Source: Batrachochytrium dendrobatidis JAM81 (taxonomy: Eukaryota > Chytridiomycota > Chytridiomycetes > Rhizophydiales). Taken from it: a stretch of 64,000 bases of DNA. The notes beneath the pieces are model-generated. The model had not been told where the DNA came from. It made no database searches and worked only from the letters and a program-made list of their open reading frames with translations. This document shows positions 50,070 through 62,228 of the stretch, one piece after another; within the stretch, counting starts at the first letter, position 1; each line of letters opens with the position of its first letter. The position numbers and the translations under genes are program-made. The stretch is taken from contig NW_006281103.1 in assembly GCF_000203795.2 (NCBI RefSeq), positions 553,365-617,364 of the forward strand, written 5' to 3'.

Positions 50070-53000
50070 ATGAATCCAGCCGTATCTTCTACTAATGCTA
50101 CCATCAGCAGTCGTGTAGCTCAATTGCAGACCCGGCCTGATTGCATTCGCAACATTTGCATTCTAGCACATGTGGATCATGGTAGCTCATGCATGCTTCT
50201 TGCTATAAAGTGATTTCATCTCTTCTACTGTCATTGACGACAATGTATATCAATAGGCAAGACAACACTTTCTGATGGGTTGTTGTCATCCAATGGCATC
50301 ATCAGTTCAAAGCTGTCAGGTAAAGTAAGGTATTTGGACTCTCGACCCGATGAGCAGGAACGAGGCATTACAATGAAGTCCAGCGGTGTTTCACTGCTTT
50401 TTAATGTCATGCAGCGAGTAAAGTGTCCGTCTGGAAATGCAAATGAGTTTGGTATGCACTACTGCAATCTTGTCAAGTATTATCTGGATTTCATTGTTAT
50501 AGGCAGCAAAACAGTCGATTTTCCAAAACTAATTCTAATCGAATCTCTTGCGATTGACCAACTAATTAGAAACCAAGACAAATGAGTATCTCATTAATCT
50601 GATCGATTCGCCCGGTCATGTCGATTTCTCTTCGGAAGTATCAACAGCATCTCGATTGTGCGATGGAGGTCTTGTTCTTGTGGATGTCGTTGAAGGTGTT
50701 TGCACTCAGGTATTAAAGCTCGATGTATTTTTGCAATCTATACTCGGTTTAGTAACTCGAGTACAATTATTTATCAATGTTTAGACACATACAGTACTTC
50801 GCCAGGCATGGACCGATAAAGTCAAGCCCATCCTTGTTCTTAACAAAATTGACCGTCTTATAACAGAGCTTAAAATGACACCATCGGAAGCATATACTCA
50901 ACTCAACCAAATTCTTGAACAAGTGAATGCTGTTCTTGGAAGCTTTTACTCTGAAGCGCTGATGAAGGATGCTACAAAGAAATACGAGGCAAAAGTAGCT
51001 TTGGGAGATAATTTCGATATAGATGTTGGTATTGATGATGCTACATGTGATACCGATCAAGTGGATGCTCCAGATATGGATGATTCAGATATCTATTTTT
51101 CTCCAGAAAAGGGAAATGTAATTTTTGCAAGTTCCCTTGACGGTTGGGCCTTTCGGTAAGTTCCCAGTATTGATTATATATGTTTTACTCAAACTATAAC
51201 AGCCATACACTCTTGCAATCTTAGTGTAAGCCAGTTTGCTCAAATGTACGCGGCTAAACTCGGAGTCAAGGAATCCATGCTGAACAAAGTCATTTGGGGC
51301 GACTTTTATTTGGATTCAAAAGCCAAAAAAGTGATTGGCAGAAAGAAACTTTGTGGCAGATTGTTGAAACCACTGTTTGTTCAGTTTGTTTTGGATAATA
51401 TCTGGGCTGTATACCACGCCGTCATTATAAGCCAGTAAGTATCACAACTTGTGAGATAACTGCACAGATGAATTGCGTCTTGTTATATCAATTTCTGACT
51501 TTGAAAATGCGCTTATTGTTGTAATCATAATGTTGGATGACACAGTGATCGTGAAAAAATCGAAAAGATTGTCAAGACCATCAATGTCACGATTCTTCCA
51601 CGCGATCTCAGATCCAAGGATTTAAAGGCTCTTGCTCAAAATATTATGACACAGTGGCTGCCTTTATCTAAAGCTGTCCTGTTGGCTGTGGTTCAACATA
51701 TCCCCTCTCCTGCAGTTGCACAGGCTGATCGCCTTCCACAGATTTTGTATCCAGATGATGCGACATCTGCAGCGGCTCACCTTCAAACAGATACACCATC
51801 AAGTGGCTTATCAACACCAATCCAAAAACTCACTACATCCATGGAACAGTTGCAGTTTGCTACAGATCGCGAGGTACTTGATAAAGCAGTTTATGCTTGT
51901 AATGCTTCCACAGACGCCCCAGTGGTAGTCTATATCAGCAAAATGTTTAGCGTTTCTCGAAATTCGCTACCTAAACTTGGAAAACAATCTTCAATAGACC
52001 CAGATACAATGTTGTTGCGCCGTCAAGAGATTATTCGAAAAAGTCGAGCATTAGATCGTGAAAAGGCCATTGCTGGCATAGATGATGCATCGCTTGGATT
52101 AAACAATACTATGGATAAGCCAACAATATTTCAACTAAACTCTAGCCATGCATCGTCTACAAATGACTCATTCAGCCACTTAGAGAACGATGAAGTACTT
52201 GTCGGGTTTGCACGAATCTACTCTGGAACAATCCGTGTGGGTCAAACCCTAAATGTTTTGGGGCCTAAATACAATCCACTATTCACTGATACAAACAACT
52301 CTGCGTACTATTCTACAGCAACTGTTGAACGTCTTTTCCTCATGATGGGTCGAGACTTTGAGGATTTAGATTGCGTTCCTGCTGGAAACGTGTTTGGAAT
52401 TCTTGGTCTTCAAGACCATGTGCTCAAAAACGCAACAGTGAGCTCCACCTTAGCTTGTCCAAGTATGGCTGGTGTAAAAACAGACATAAAACCAATTGTA
52501 AGAGTGGCACTGGAACCAGTTGATCCTACACAGATGAAGCAGCTAGTACACGGATTAGATATGTTGAATCGTGCCGACCCATGTGTTGAAGTTATTCTTG
52601 AATCTACTGGCGAAAACGTGATTGTATGTGCTGGAGAGCTACATCTAGAGGTAAGTCAATATTGGCTATGGAGTATACCGTGTGGATTTATGTCGTGTGG
52701 GAATTTACAGATTTATTTGACTGCATTAGAGATGTTTAAGAGATTTGCGTGAGCGATTTTCACGGATCCAAATTCAGGCATCACCACCGATTGTACCATT
52801 TCGTGAAACACTTTCCATTTTTCCACGTATTGTGCAACAATCAGTCTCGATTCAGCCGGAAGATACTGTGCAAGCACCAAGCACATTATTCAATACTGAG
52901 TCGTCAATGCCGTTACCCATTGGCACAGTAATGCAAGAAACCAAAAATAAGATGTGCGGACTAAAGTTGCGTGCAGTGCCATTACCGCCTATTGTACGCG

Positions 53001-54489
53001 ACTTTCTTGCTAAATCAGTCGGGAGAGTGCAGATTATTGATGCAATGAAAGACACACAAAAGCGTGGAGAGGCTCTGCAGGAATTTGAGTTGGAGTTGAA
53101 GGCTAGTATGGATCATGCTATCAAAGAAGGCGATGGTGTGGTTTCCAAGGTTGACTGGAATCAGATTCTTCAAGGGTGTGTATGCCAAATATTTTTTATG
53201 AAAAGCAATGCAAATCTGTACATTGTGATGCAATATGCTAACTGATTTTTAGAATCGTTTGCTTTGGACCCAAGGGTATTGGATCAAACATCTTGTCATG
53301 CACAGCTCAAACATACAGCATGAACAAGTACGTATTTATTTACTTTGCATATAATTTTTTTGATTTTTAGTATTATATATCTAATACTAGTCTCAATTGC
53401 AATGGTGTTTTAGGTGGAATCAAACATCTTTTAAAAAGGATTATGGAGAACTAAAACTAGATCAAACAGAAAGCACGCCTACTGAATGGACTTCCAAAAA
53501 TGCTCGTACAGCCGAATTTGAAAACAGTTTTGTATCTGGATTTCAACTATCTGCTGCTTCAGGCCCACTCTGTGCCGAACCAATGAGTGGTGTTTGCTTT
53601 GTGATTGAGGATGTTCAATTTATGACTGCAAGCGAACAAGATGAAGGTATGACTTGGTGATGGTTGGATATAACTGCGTGACTGATGAATACATCTAATA
53701 TGCCGACATTTGGTATTATAACGTGGACTACTGTAGTTACAAGACATGCTACTCTCCCTGGACAGATCTTAGCCATGATGCGCCAAGCAATGAAACAGTC
53801 ATTTTTACAGTGGTCGCCAAGACTCATGCTAGCCATGTATTCGTGCAATCTTCAAACTCCGACAGACATCTTAGGCAAAGTGTACGGTGTCCTTAACCGT
53901 CGACATGGGCGTATCTTATCTGAGGATTTAAAGGAGGGCACACCGTTTTTTGAAATCATGTCGGATATGCCTGTTGTTGAAAGCTTTGGATTCACTGATG
54001 GTTGGTGAACGCGTTGTTTTGCTTTGTATGGATAATAGCCCTGTATAGAATAATGTGGTCAATCTAACATGAAAACTAACGGATTCTAGAGCTTCGAACA
54101 AGAACCTCGGGTGCAGCTAGTCCACAATTGATGTTTACAGGGTATGCTGTTTATATACTTTTTAATCTAGTAAACGCTTATTGACATATTGGGGTATATT
54201 TTGTTTAGATTCCAAGTACTGGATCAGGATCCATTTTGGGTGCCTACTACAGACGAAGAACTTGAAGATTTGGGCGAAAAAGCCGATCGTGATAATCTTG
54301 CCAAAAAGTATATGGATGCAGTTAGAAAACGCAAGGTATGTAGACCTGTGCAATTGTGAAATACATTGGATCCTGCTTCTACTGGACTGTGATGACTGAT
54401 TTGTACTTTTTTGATACTTGTAGGGGATGTTTACAGAAAAGAAAGTGGTTGAGCATGCCGAAAAACAAAAGACTCTCAAAAACAAATAA
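50070..54489 (+). CDS. EFL1: EFL1/Ria1 GTPase, ribosome biogenesis factor
   Basis: EF-2-like cytosolic GTPase that works with SBDS/Sdo1 to release eIF6 from 60S subunits. About ten exons from [21 protein letters not shown] motifs: [14 protein letters not shown] (split by an intron), [23 protein letters not shown] and LNKIDRL. An acidic insertion ([20 protein letters not shown], about 51020-51090) sits in the G' region, as in EFL1 and unlike EF-2. Domain II ([19 protein letters not shown]), domain III (GELHLE followed by an intron), domain IV and domain V ([17 protein letters not shown]) follow. The C-terminus ([20 protein letters not shown]) ends at 54489. The lack of an EF-2-type diphthamide context and this C-terminus favour EFL1. 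Confidence 0.94.
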
Positions 54490-54646
54490 ATGTTTGGTTT
54501 GGGTTAGTTTATTTCAGGACTACACCAATATTGGACATGGATTATTGATGAAATGATAGATTGCAACCCAGTTTATATTAGACAATTTGATATATTATAA
54601 ATAGATTGGTGATGGTACACATACTGGTGTTCCCATTTTGACTGTA

Positions 54647-56161
54647 TTAGATATCCGTGCCAGCTTTATGGCATACTGTTTTTGGAATCTCGACACGATA
54701 TGCAGCTTGCATTTCACAAGCAATTTTGTCTGCAACATCGTTGTTGCCAATGTCTCGGTTGGCTTCAATCATCAGATTGTATACCATGCGCAAAAGTCTT
54801 TTTTCTTTAGGAAATGCTTGTTGATACTCGCCAAAAAACCACTTGTTGGCACTTGAAATGTCACCAGAAACCACAATCGCTTGGAGATACGCAGTGTGCA
54901 GATCCTGCCATCGATTGCCTTGCTTGTCCAGTTGGAGTTGGGTAAGAGCTGCGTCAAACACTTGCTTTGCACCTTGCAGGTCTCCAGAAAACCCGTGAAC
55001 ATGCACAAGACGACCAACCATGACCGCATCAACACGAACACCTCGTCGCTTAGCATCGTCCATGTATTTGAGCGCGCTCGAGAGATCCTTGGACTGGACA
55101 CACAACTTCAGCAACAGTGAATACAATGACTGTGCGGTAGATTGAGACGTCATATCCACATCGTTCATGACTCCGTGCTGCAGTATCGCATTGGCAAGCT
55201 TCAACCCCTTGGCCACATGTCCACTATGAGCATATACACCTAGCATTCCATTCAACAGTCTGACTGCCATGTCCCGTTCAACCTTGACTGCCATTAGCTT
55301 CTTTTTTTGTCTATCACTCACTGCAGTCAGCTGCCGAGACCGATGAACCAGATCTGACAGTTCATTCAAAGCACGCTGATAGATTCCTTCTGCATCTGTA
55401 ACGCGAGCCAAGCGACCATATAGATCCATCACGCACAAATAGGTTTCTAGATCCGGTTGAGCTGCTACCTCTTGACTATCCATACGCTCCCAAATCTTGA
55501 CACCCTCCATGAGCATCTGCAGATCCTTTTGATTATATGCATGCATGTTCAATACATCATTCCATGTAACAGTCGACACCTTGATATTATTATCCAGCAT
55601 TTGATTAAACGCCCACATGGTATGCTCCATATCTCTCCACTTGTGGCTACAGCAATGAATATATGACATCCAAAAACTCTCGCTTGGCTTCATGTTTCGT
55701 TGTATCATGTATCCAACAATCTCGCCAATTGGCTCGCGGTTTACCACAGGATTGGCAAGCAGCAAATGAAACATGGCATGGTGGTCCTGATAAGTCAACT
55801 GATGGATGATATTGTTGACCCGAAGTCGTTCATAAACAGCAAGTGCTTCCAAAGGCATATGATTTTTAACAAAGTCTCGAAAAAGTTCCACCTTTTCCCA
55901 ACCGGATAGTTTGGATAGTTTGTCTAGATTAAATCTGACGGGTGGTTTGGGAGTCTTTGGAAAGCTATGAGCTGGTTGGAACTGCCTTGGTTTAGAGATG
56001 GATGGCGAATCCATGTGTTGAATGGCAGAGGCTGGCTTGAGCTGACTTGATCGATCGGACAATACACCTCGAACAGCAAGTGTCATGACAAGAAAGGGTG
56101 TAGAAAAGGGTCGCATAGGAGAGCAACCCACTCTTGCAGTCTGTGATATCAGTCGTAGCAT
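54647..56161 (-). CDS. Mitochondrial PPR-like protein, intronless
   Basis: A single 504-residue open frame. The N-terminus (MLRLISQTARVGCSPMRPFS) is basic and Ser-rich, resembling a mitochondrial presequence. The body is a helical-repeat region with pentatricopeptide-like units: FWMSYIHCCSHKWRDMEHTM, VTWNDVLNMHAYNQKD, LETYLCVMDLYGRLARVTDA, YSLLLKLCVQSKDLSSALKY and VGRLVHVHGFSGDLQGAKQV. PPR proteins bind organellar RNA; the target is not readable. It is the only long gene in the window with no intron. Convergent with EFL1. Confidence 0.8.
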   Translation of the reverse strand: MLRLISQTARVGCSPMRPFSTPFLVMTLAVRGVLSDRSSQLKPASAIQHMDSPSISKPRQFQPAHSFPKTPKPPVRFNLDKLSKLSGWEKVELFRDFVKNHMPLEALAVYERLRVNNIIHQLTYQDHHAMFHLLLANPVVNREPIGEIVGYMIQRNMKPSESFWMSYIHCCSHKWRDMEHTMWAFNQMLDNNIKVSTVTWNDVLNMHAYNQKDLQMLMEGVKIWERMDSQEVAAQPDLETYLCVMDLYGRLARVTDAEGIYQRALNELSDLVHRSRQLTAVSDRQKKKLMAVKVERDMAVRLLNGMLGVYAHSGHVAKGLKLANAILQHGVMNDVDMTSQSTAQSLYSLLLKLCVQSKDLSSALKYMDDAKRRGVRVDAVMVGRLVHVHGFSGDLQGAKQVFDAALTQLQLDKQGNRWQDLHTAYLQAIVVSGDISSANKWFFGEYQQAFPKEKRLLRMVYNLMIEANRDIGNNDVADKIACEMQAAYRVEIPKTVCHKAGTDI

Positions 56162-56493
56162 TTTTATCAGATTATTAGAATCGGTAGTTGAACGAATTCA
56201 GGTTGACTATCAGGAAAAAAACTTTGGTCAGCGCGACTACGACGATTGCTTGAAATGAGATTTTCAGCAAATGTGCTCGAGCAGACAATAAAGTATTTGC
56301 AATTCTTGTTATAAAGTTTTATTGCAAAATTCAATTTTGACAGACTGTCAATTCAGAATATAAATACTCAATCAGCACTTGATAGATTGGATTCTATCGC
56401 TGCGCTACAGTTATGAATTGCAAGTAAAACTTGCATTCCAATCGGTTTTGACTAAGCTTGCTGTATTAGATTGTATTAGATTGTATGTCCAAT
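56162..56493. other. Intergenic region, nothing recognised
   Basis: Upstream region of the PPR gene. It contains a short tandem ATTAGATTGTATTAGATTGTA (two 11-bp units, about 56464-56485) next to the left end of repeat copy I. No coding content seen. Confidence 0.5.
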
Positions 56494-57033
56494 TTACTGT
56501 CATGTTCACACAAAATAAACAACTGGACAAGAACATCAAACCACATAATAAACAGCCAATCTTGCAACATGATTGATGTCATCAGATTTACTGCAAAGCA
56601 TCGTGTCCTTTGAACTTGCTGACAAAGCTGACTGGTATTGTTGGTGGTGATTTGTCATGAAAGCAACAGCTGCATTCCTGAAATGTGCGATCGTTGTTTT
56701 GCCAAACTAGATCGCAAACGCATCTGATTCAAGATACAACAAACAAGTTTGCAGACTTGACAGTCGAACCCAATATCTAGATTGCAATGGATAAATCTGC
56801 GTTCAAACTTGACGACTGTACAACGTATGGTTGTACCAAAAAAGAATATTGGCTCAAAACTATAGTTTGATTGTGTGCATCATATGATGAATGTCGTGTT
56901 TATTGAATCGAGTGTCCATAAAAATCAATTCCCAATAGGACAACACAACGAATGTTTAACCATTGTCTATCAAAGTAAAATGACACCATTGCAAGACAGA
57001 TACAATGTTCCATTTACGTGAATACGGCTGTAA
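56494..57033 (-). mobile_element. MITE-like element, copy I
   Basis: The longest copy, 540 bp. It begins TTACTGTCATGTTCACACAA and ends CATTTACGTGAATACGGCTGTAA (last 20 bases are the terminal repeat), an inverted pair. Internal blocks ACCCAATATCTAGATTGC, GACTGTACAACGTATGGTTG and ATTGCAAGACAGATACAATG match copies F, H and J. About 200 bp near each end have no counterpart in the short copy J, so it is closer to full length. Confidence 0.75.
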
Positions 57034-57439
57034 TAAACGGCTTTCCATCCAACTAGATAAACTAACCGAATCAGCAAGTGGACCATCATTTTACAACCAT
57101 AATGACTCTGGTTCTACGAATAAAGCCATTCCAAGTGTTTAAAACAACTGACAAGGCGTCAGTCAACTTGGAATCCAACAACTGTGAAATGGACACAATA
57201 ACTTACTATTGGAACACTGAAAACTACATTAACCAGTAGGAATAAAAACAGCCGCATTGAAACTACTTTATTATTCAGCTACTCAAACACTTTCGCCGTG
57301 TATATCACTGATTCAATCACCGATTTTAAATATTGTCAGAGAAACTCGAGTTATAGTCATGAATTAGTTGCAAGAAACCAGTCTACGTGTTTCCACACAA
57401 TTGGGATCGAATACTACTTTGTTGGATCACCAAGACAGC
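57034..57439. other. Intergenic region, nothing recognised
   Basis: AT-rich 3' flank of the following minus-strand gene. No repeat core or coding exon recognised. Confidence 0.45.
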
Positions 57440-60400
57440 TTATACAGCCTCAATTTCTACAACTTGTAAACAGTATATCTGGTTGGCATTTGTACTGCCC
57501 ACAGTTTGATTGTTACCACATCTGGAAAGAATAACATCTTGGACCCAGTTAAAGTATAATGCCCAAACCAAATGTTTTTCCATATCATCAAGCATGCAAA
57601 CAAGAATTTCAACTTCTTTGCGGATATCAGCAATGATGGATTTCCAGTAAAGTAGTGTCGTATGGGTTTGGCCAAACTCCATGTTATGTAGAGTGTGCGT
57701 GAGAGTGTCTGGAATGGATGGAGTGAGCATGTGTGGAATATGTGCGTCTGATATCGTGGCATTGAATTGGAGTTGAAGAAACTCTCTCATTCTAGTTTTC
57801 AATTTAATGACAGATTTGATGACAAGTTTGATAATAAGTTACTACTGGCACGATCCAATGAAACAACTCATCAGTAGTACGCATCTTTCAAAAGTAGCCT
57901 CAAAACTCACCTTGGAGATACAGTGCCAAGCTGTTTGGATTTAAGCTCGGTCGACCAATCAATTTGTCCAAAATGCCACGGAGAGTTTAATATGGATGAA
58001 TCTGATTCCAAACCTTCATGTCGGGAACTTATTCGATTGTCTGTTCCATTGTATGTCCATGTTAATAGATTCAAAAACAGCGACAGAATTGCAACAATCA
58101 CCACAACCAATGCAACAGTTGGATTCACAGCCAAGTTGCAGCCAGATCCATTTGGACCCAAACTGCTGTCAGGATTCGAGTGACCACTTGTTTGATTTTC
58201 ACCAACTGAAGAATCGGCACCATCAAATTCCAGTGCAATGGCAGAATTGCCTGTGCGTTTTGCATTCTCTTTTCGAATCTCATCCTTTAAAACCAATACA
58301 ATATCTGTACATGTTTCCTGCAGTCCTTTCATGGCATTGCTCTTGATCACACTTTTCATGATTGTCCCCTTTGTGAAATTCACCGCGATGGTTATAATCA
58401 ATCTACATGTATCTTTAGTCACCCACGATATGCAATATCTAATCACTGGGTTGAAGCAGTCACTGAATGGGACTTGAGGAGCATGTGTTTTCAGTTCGAC
58501 ACAGTATGTTCTAATATTTGGTGATTAGAAAGCAAATCATACAATCTTGTTTTATGGAATAACAAATAGACATGTGCTTACATCCAGTCGGTCTGTTTGA
58601 TGATTTTACTGGTTTCCTTTACATCAACTTCTTTGAATTTCAATAGCGGGTTGTTCATTGCCAAGACATATGATACTTCTCGTGTGGGTGTTGGTCCATG
58701 TTGCCACACCCCCTCTTTTCGATCTGTATACAACAGGCATTAGTAAACATGGATATGCATAGCCAAAGTATAAAAGCCGCGATATGGTTGATTGGAACGT
58801 ACTAGATGCACCACGCCTGATATCAAGTGCCTGCCATATTGGCACTGATTTTTCTTTAAAAAGAAGGTCAAACAGTTTTTTTGATGGAATAGGAAGCACC
58901 ACGTCAACTTCCTTTTTTTCCAGATGGTCAGTACATCCGCAAGGCACTTCAGTGAGTGGGGCACTAACACACTCTGGAAGAGCATATTCCAATCTGGTAG
59001 ACAAGCGACATGATTAGAATTTTAAACAGTATCCATCACATATTCAGTATTCATACTCACAAACTAGAGTCAACATCAGGCTCAGTCCCTTTGAAATCCG
59101 TTGCGGAACTTCCTTGGCTAGCTTCCAGTATACCTTTTTTGTTTGTATCTCTCGATAGCTCCTTTTCGCGATCTGATTGGCCACGAAGGTTAGACATGAT
59201 TTGAATGTACAGGTTTTGTGCCGAGATTGGTGTGCAAGACTTTGTGTTGTTCCAAGCCGCCAAAATATTATTGAATGCTCGATCGCACTTGCCATATGTT
59301 TTCAAATTAAACTAACAATTCAAGCATTAGTGTCACCTGAAAATCAGCAATTGACAACCCCACTTACTGTTCCATCAGTGGTAGCTAGATGAATTGAGCC
59401 TTGAAGGGGTCCTTGTTTTTTACTGACTGCAGTCACATCTTTGAGCCGAATCACAAACTAAACCCACAGACAGTATTCCATCAGCAAATATGTGTTCAAA
59501 ACTTATCAAGCTTGCGCTACAACTCACCAAATTCACGAATCCAAAAATATTGGAATGAAAGCATAACCGTAATGGAGTGATGAATAAACGACCTTGAATC
59601 GCAATATCCTTTTGAAAAAATATCGATATGGCTACATTGGCCAATCAGTACCAAGTAAATAGCCACACATGTATCACTGGACATCAATAAATACAATCCA
59701 TTACCATCTAGTAAATACTCGGTATTTGGAACAGACTTGAAATGATGGTGTAATTCTTGATTCTTTTTTGCCATCCATGGATCCGAATACTCAATCATGG
59801 AACTACAACCACCAACTATTAGTATCCGCCAAATCCAACCACGATCAATATCGGTTATATCAAAAATAATGGTTTGTCATACTCTGACTTGGATGCAGAC
59901 CCATCTTGCATTGAAATAAGCTCAGTATCAGCACACTGCGGAAAAGACCCATCAGTCTCCAACTCGGAAGCCTCGATTTCAAAACTTTCGTCTTCAGATG
60001 ACGCAGTTGCAGTGGTTTGATTAATTGTTATGCTTTCGCGAGGTTTTTGTGTTTTGAGCTGATGGAGTGTTTCGCCTCCATCACTCTCATCTTCACTACT
60101 GGGCTCAAACGGTTCTATGTTGGTGACGTCTATCGGGATAGACGCAGCTCCATTTGCCAATGCAACTGATTTTGCACTGTTGATTGCTGTTATCCATTGG
60201 TTCATATCTTGCTCGGTCTCAGCTTGCAAAACAAATGTGGATCTAGGTAGTCAGTTCAGGCTGGGTTGGTTAATATATTAAATAACGATACAATAATATA
60301 CAAATGCATACTTTGAAGAGGTCTCCACTTCAAAACAGAAACGACGATCTTCCAACTTGGAAACTCGAACATTGCACAGTGCAACACTCAAGGCAGTGGT

Positions 60401-61982
60401 TGCCATTAGTTTCCCTTTGTGTTTTCCACTTGTGGCGACAATACTGTATGATATCATGGCATCCTTGAGTGAAAAATACCGTCGGGTCCATACTGATCCA
60501 CCCGAATTAGATTTTCTAAACAAATATCCCTCGCGCTCCACTACGACTAGAGGGCGGGATTTTGACAGAGATTGCCGATTTGGTAGTTTGGAATGGTCAG
60601 TGGATTCTTTTAGACGTGGTTTTGCCGACTCGATTGCAAACTATCGCGGTTGAAACTGGCTGTTAGATTGATGCACAAGCATATGGATCTGATGTTGGAC
60701 CATGTGTGGCTTACCTCTTCAAACTCATTCTTGACGGTTTCGAGTCGTTTGATGGTATCGCTACTCATTGCTCGTGCCTATTTAGCCGAGTCAGCCATCA
60801 GAATGACAGTTTAAATGCTAATCTAATACACTTACATTATCGAGTTTTTGGCGCAAATCTTGGGAAGCAACTTCAATTCCGTGGAATAAATCCCATCCTG
60901 CTTCAAAATAGTCTGTGTGGACTTTGATCAATGCCATCAAAATATCCGGAATATGTATATCCAGCTTATACTTTAGCATGATGATTTTTGATACGTAGCT
61001 GATGGATGCTTTTATAAAGGGTTTTCTGGCTTCGTACAAAATAAATGCATCCTAAATACATCCAGTCAATAGGCAAGTATTGGTGATGTGTATGCAACTG
61101 TATCCAAAAACTACCTCTAAAAGCGCACTTGACTCTTTTGATTTGGGCAATGCAGCATACTTGATGGTTGCAGCCTCGAATTTCTCGACACTTTTTTCAT
61201 AATCCAGCCTTGCTTCCTGGATTGATCGATTGATCAGCTTTATAGTGTGATTTACAAACGCCATGCAAAATATACTGTCAAGCGTACCTTGATATTTTTG
61301 ATATCCTTGAACAATACATTTTGAATGGTGTTGATTACACCCTCATGCATTCCCTCGAGCTGCGTGTTTAGTTGTAATGATTAGCTTCATGCTTGTGTAC
61401 ATTCAACCCCATTTATCCAACTAAGCACTTGAAAAAGAATATACTGACTGCGTGCCATTTTAAGACGTAGATGGTGGATATTGATCATGGACTCGGACAC
61501 AGTTCGAATATTTTCGGTATTTCCTAGATACACGCCATTTGAGTTTCAGGCAATAGTAAACAGACCAGTAAATACATGAATCAAATTTTGAGAACCAAAA
61601 TGATATGTATGCAACAATGCACCTAAAAGGCTTATGTATTTGTTGGACGACACTCGACGCGAAACAGCCAAGCCAATGTCGTTGGTTTCTAATGTCAGTC
61701 AAATATACAGCATCAACCATTCAGTAGCCATTTTTGTCAATAAACCGCATTCAATAGGTCATCATTATATACCAATGATAAAGACATACTTGTGAGAGAT
61801 TCAGTGTAGATACGGCAGATTTTGGAGATATTAACCAACCATTTTTCCAGTTCATCGAGTTCATCAGCAAACAGACGAACAGAAGATCTAAAAAGCGGCG
61901 AGTCTTTAAGAGCGTGTTCAAATGAAATGTTCAGCGCTATTCCAGGTGCGTGAGTGACAGACTTGAGCGATGTTTCCAGCAT
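57440..61982 (-). CDS. BAR-PH-GRAM-VASt-TM protein (Sip3/Lam-type lipid-transfer family)
   Basis: Many short exons; ATG favoured at 61982 (MLETSLKSVTHAPGIALNIS). Order along the protein: an N-terminal BAR-like helical domain (61982 to about 60700: DELDELEKWLVNISKICRIY, AFVNHTIKLINRSIQEARLD, LDIHIPDILMALIKVHTDYF); a PH domain (60541-60160: EREGYLFRKSNSGGSVWTRR, EVETSSKY, AETEQDMNQWITAINSA); an acidic linker; a GRAM domain (about 59780-59400: YLLDGNGLYL, KDIAIQGRLFITPLRLCFHS); a VASt/StAR-like domain (about 58960-58270: EVPCGCTDHLEKKEVDVVLP); one membrane span (VALVVVIVAILSLFLNLLTW, about 58110-58050); and a helical C-terminal domain. Fungal Sip3/Lam1/Lam3 proteins with this order sit at ER-plasma membrane contacts and are linked to sterol transport. 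Exon borders are approximate. Confidence 0.82.
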
Positions 61983-62228
61983 GATGTGCGAATAGTGAAA
62001 CCTACAGAATGCAACGTCGAAACCAAATTCCACAAAAACGACCATGAATTTACACGTGACCACAGTGGTGACAAACCGAATATCCGTTTGCTGCCAACAG
62101 CCAAAAAAGTATCCAAAAGTGCAAACATCAACAGGATTGGAAAGCCATTACCGGAATAACTGAGAGTTACTGATACAAGGGGAAGCAATAAAATACAAAT
62201 ATACACACACAATTATTGTTTGCCTGTC
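61983..62228. promoter_or_regulatory. Putative bidirectional promoter (BAR-PH gene / SMYD4)
   Basis: 246 bp between divergent start codons. No specific motif is claimed. Confidence 0.4.
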
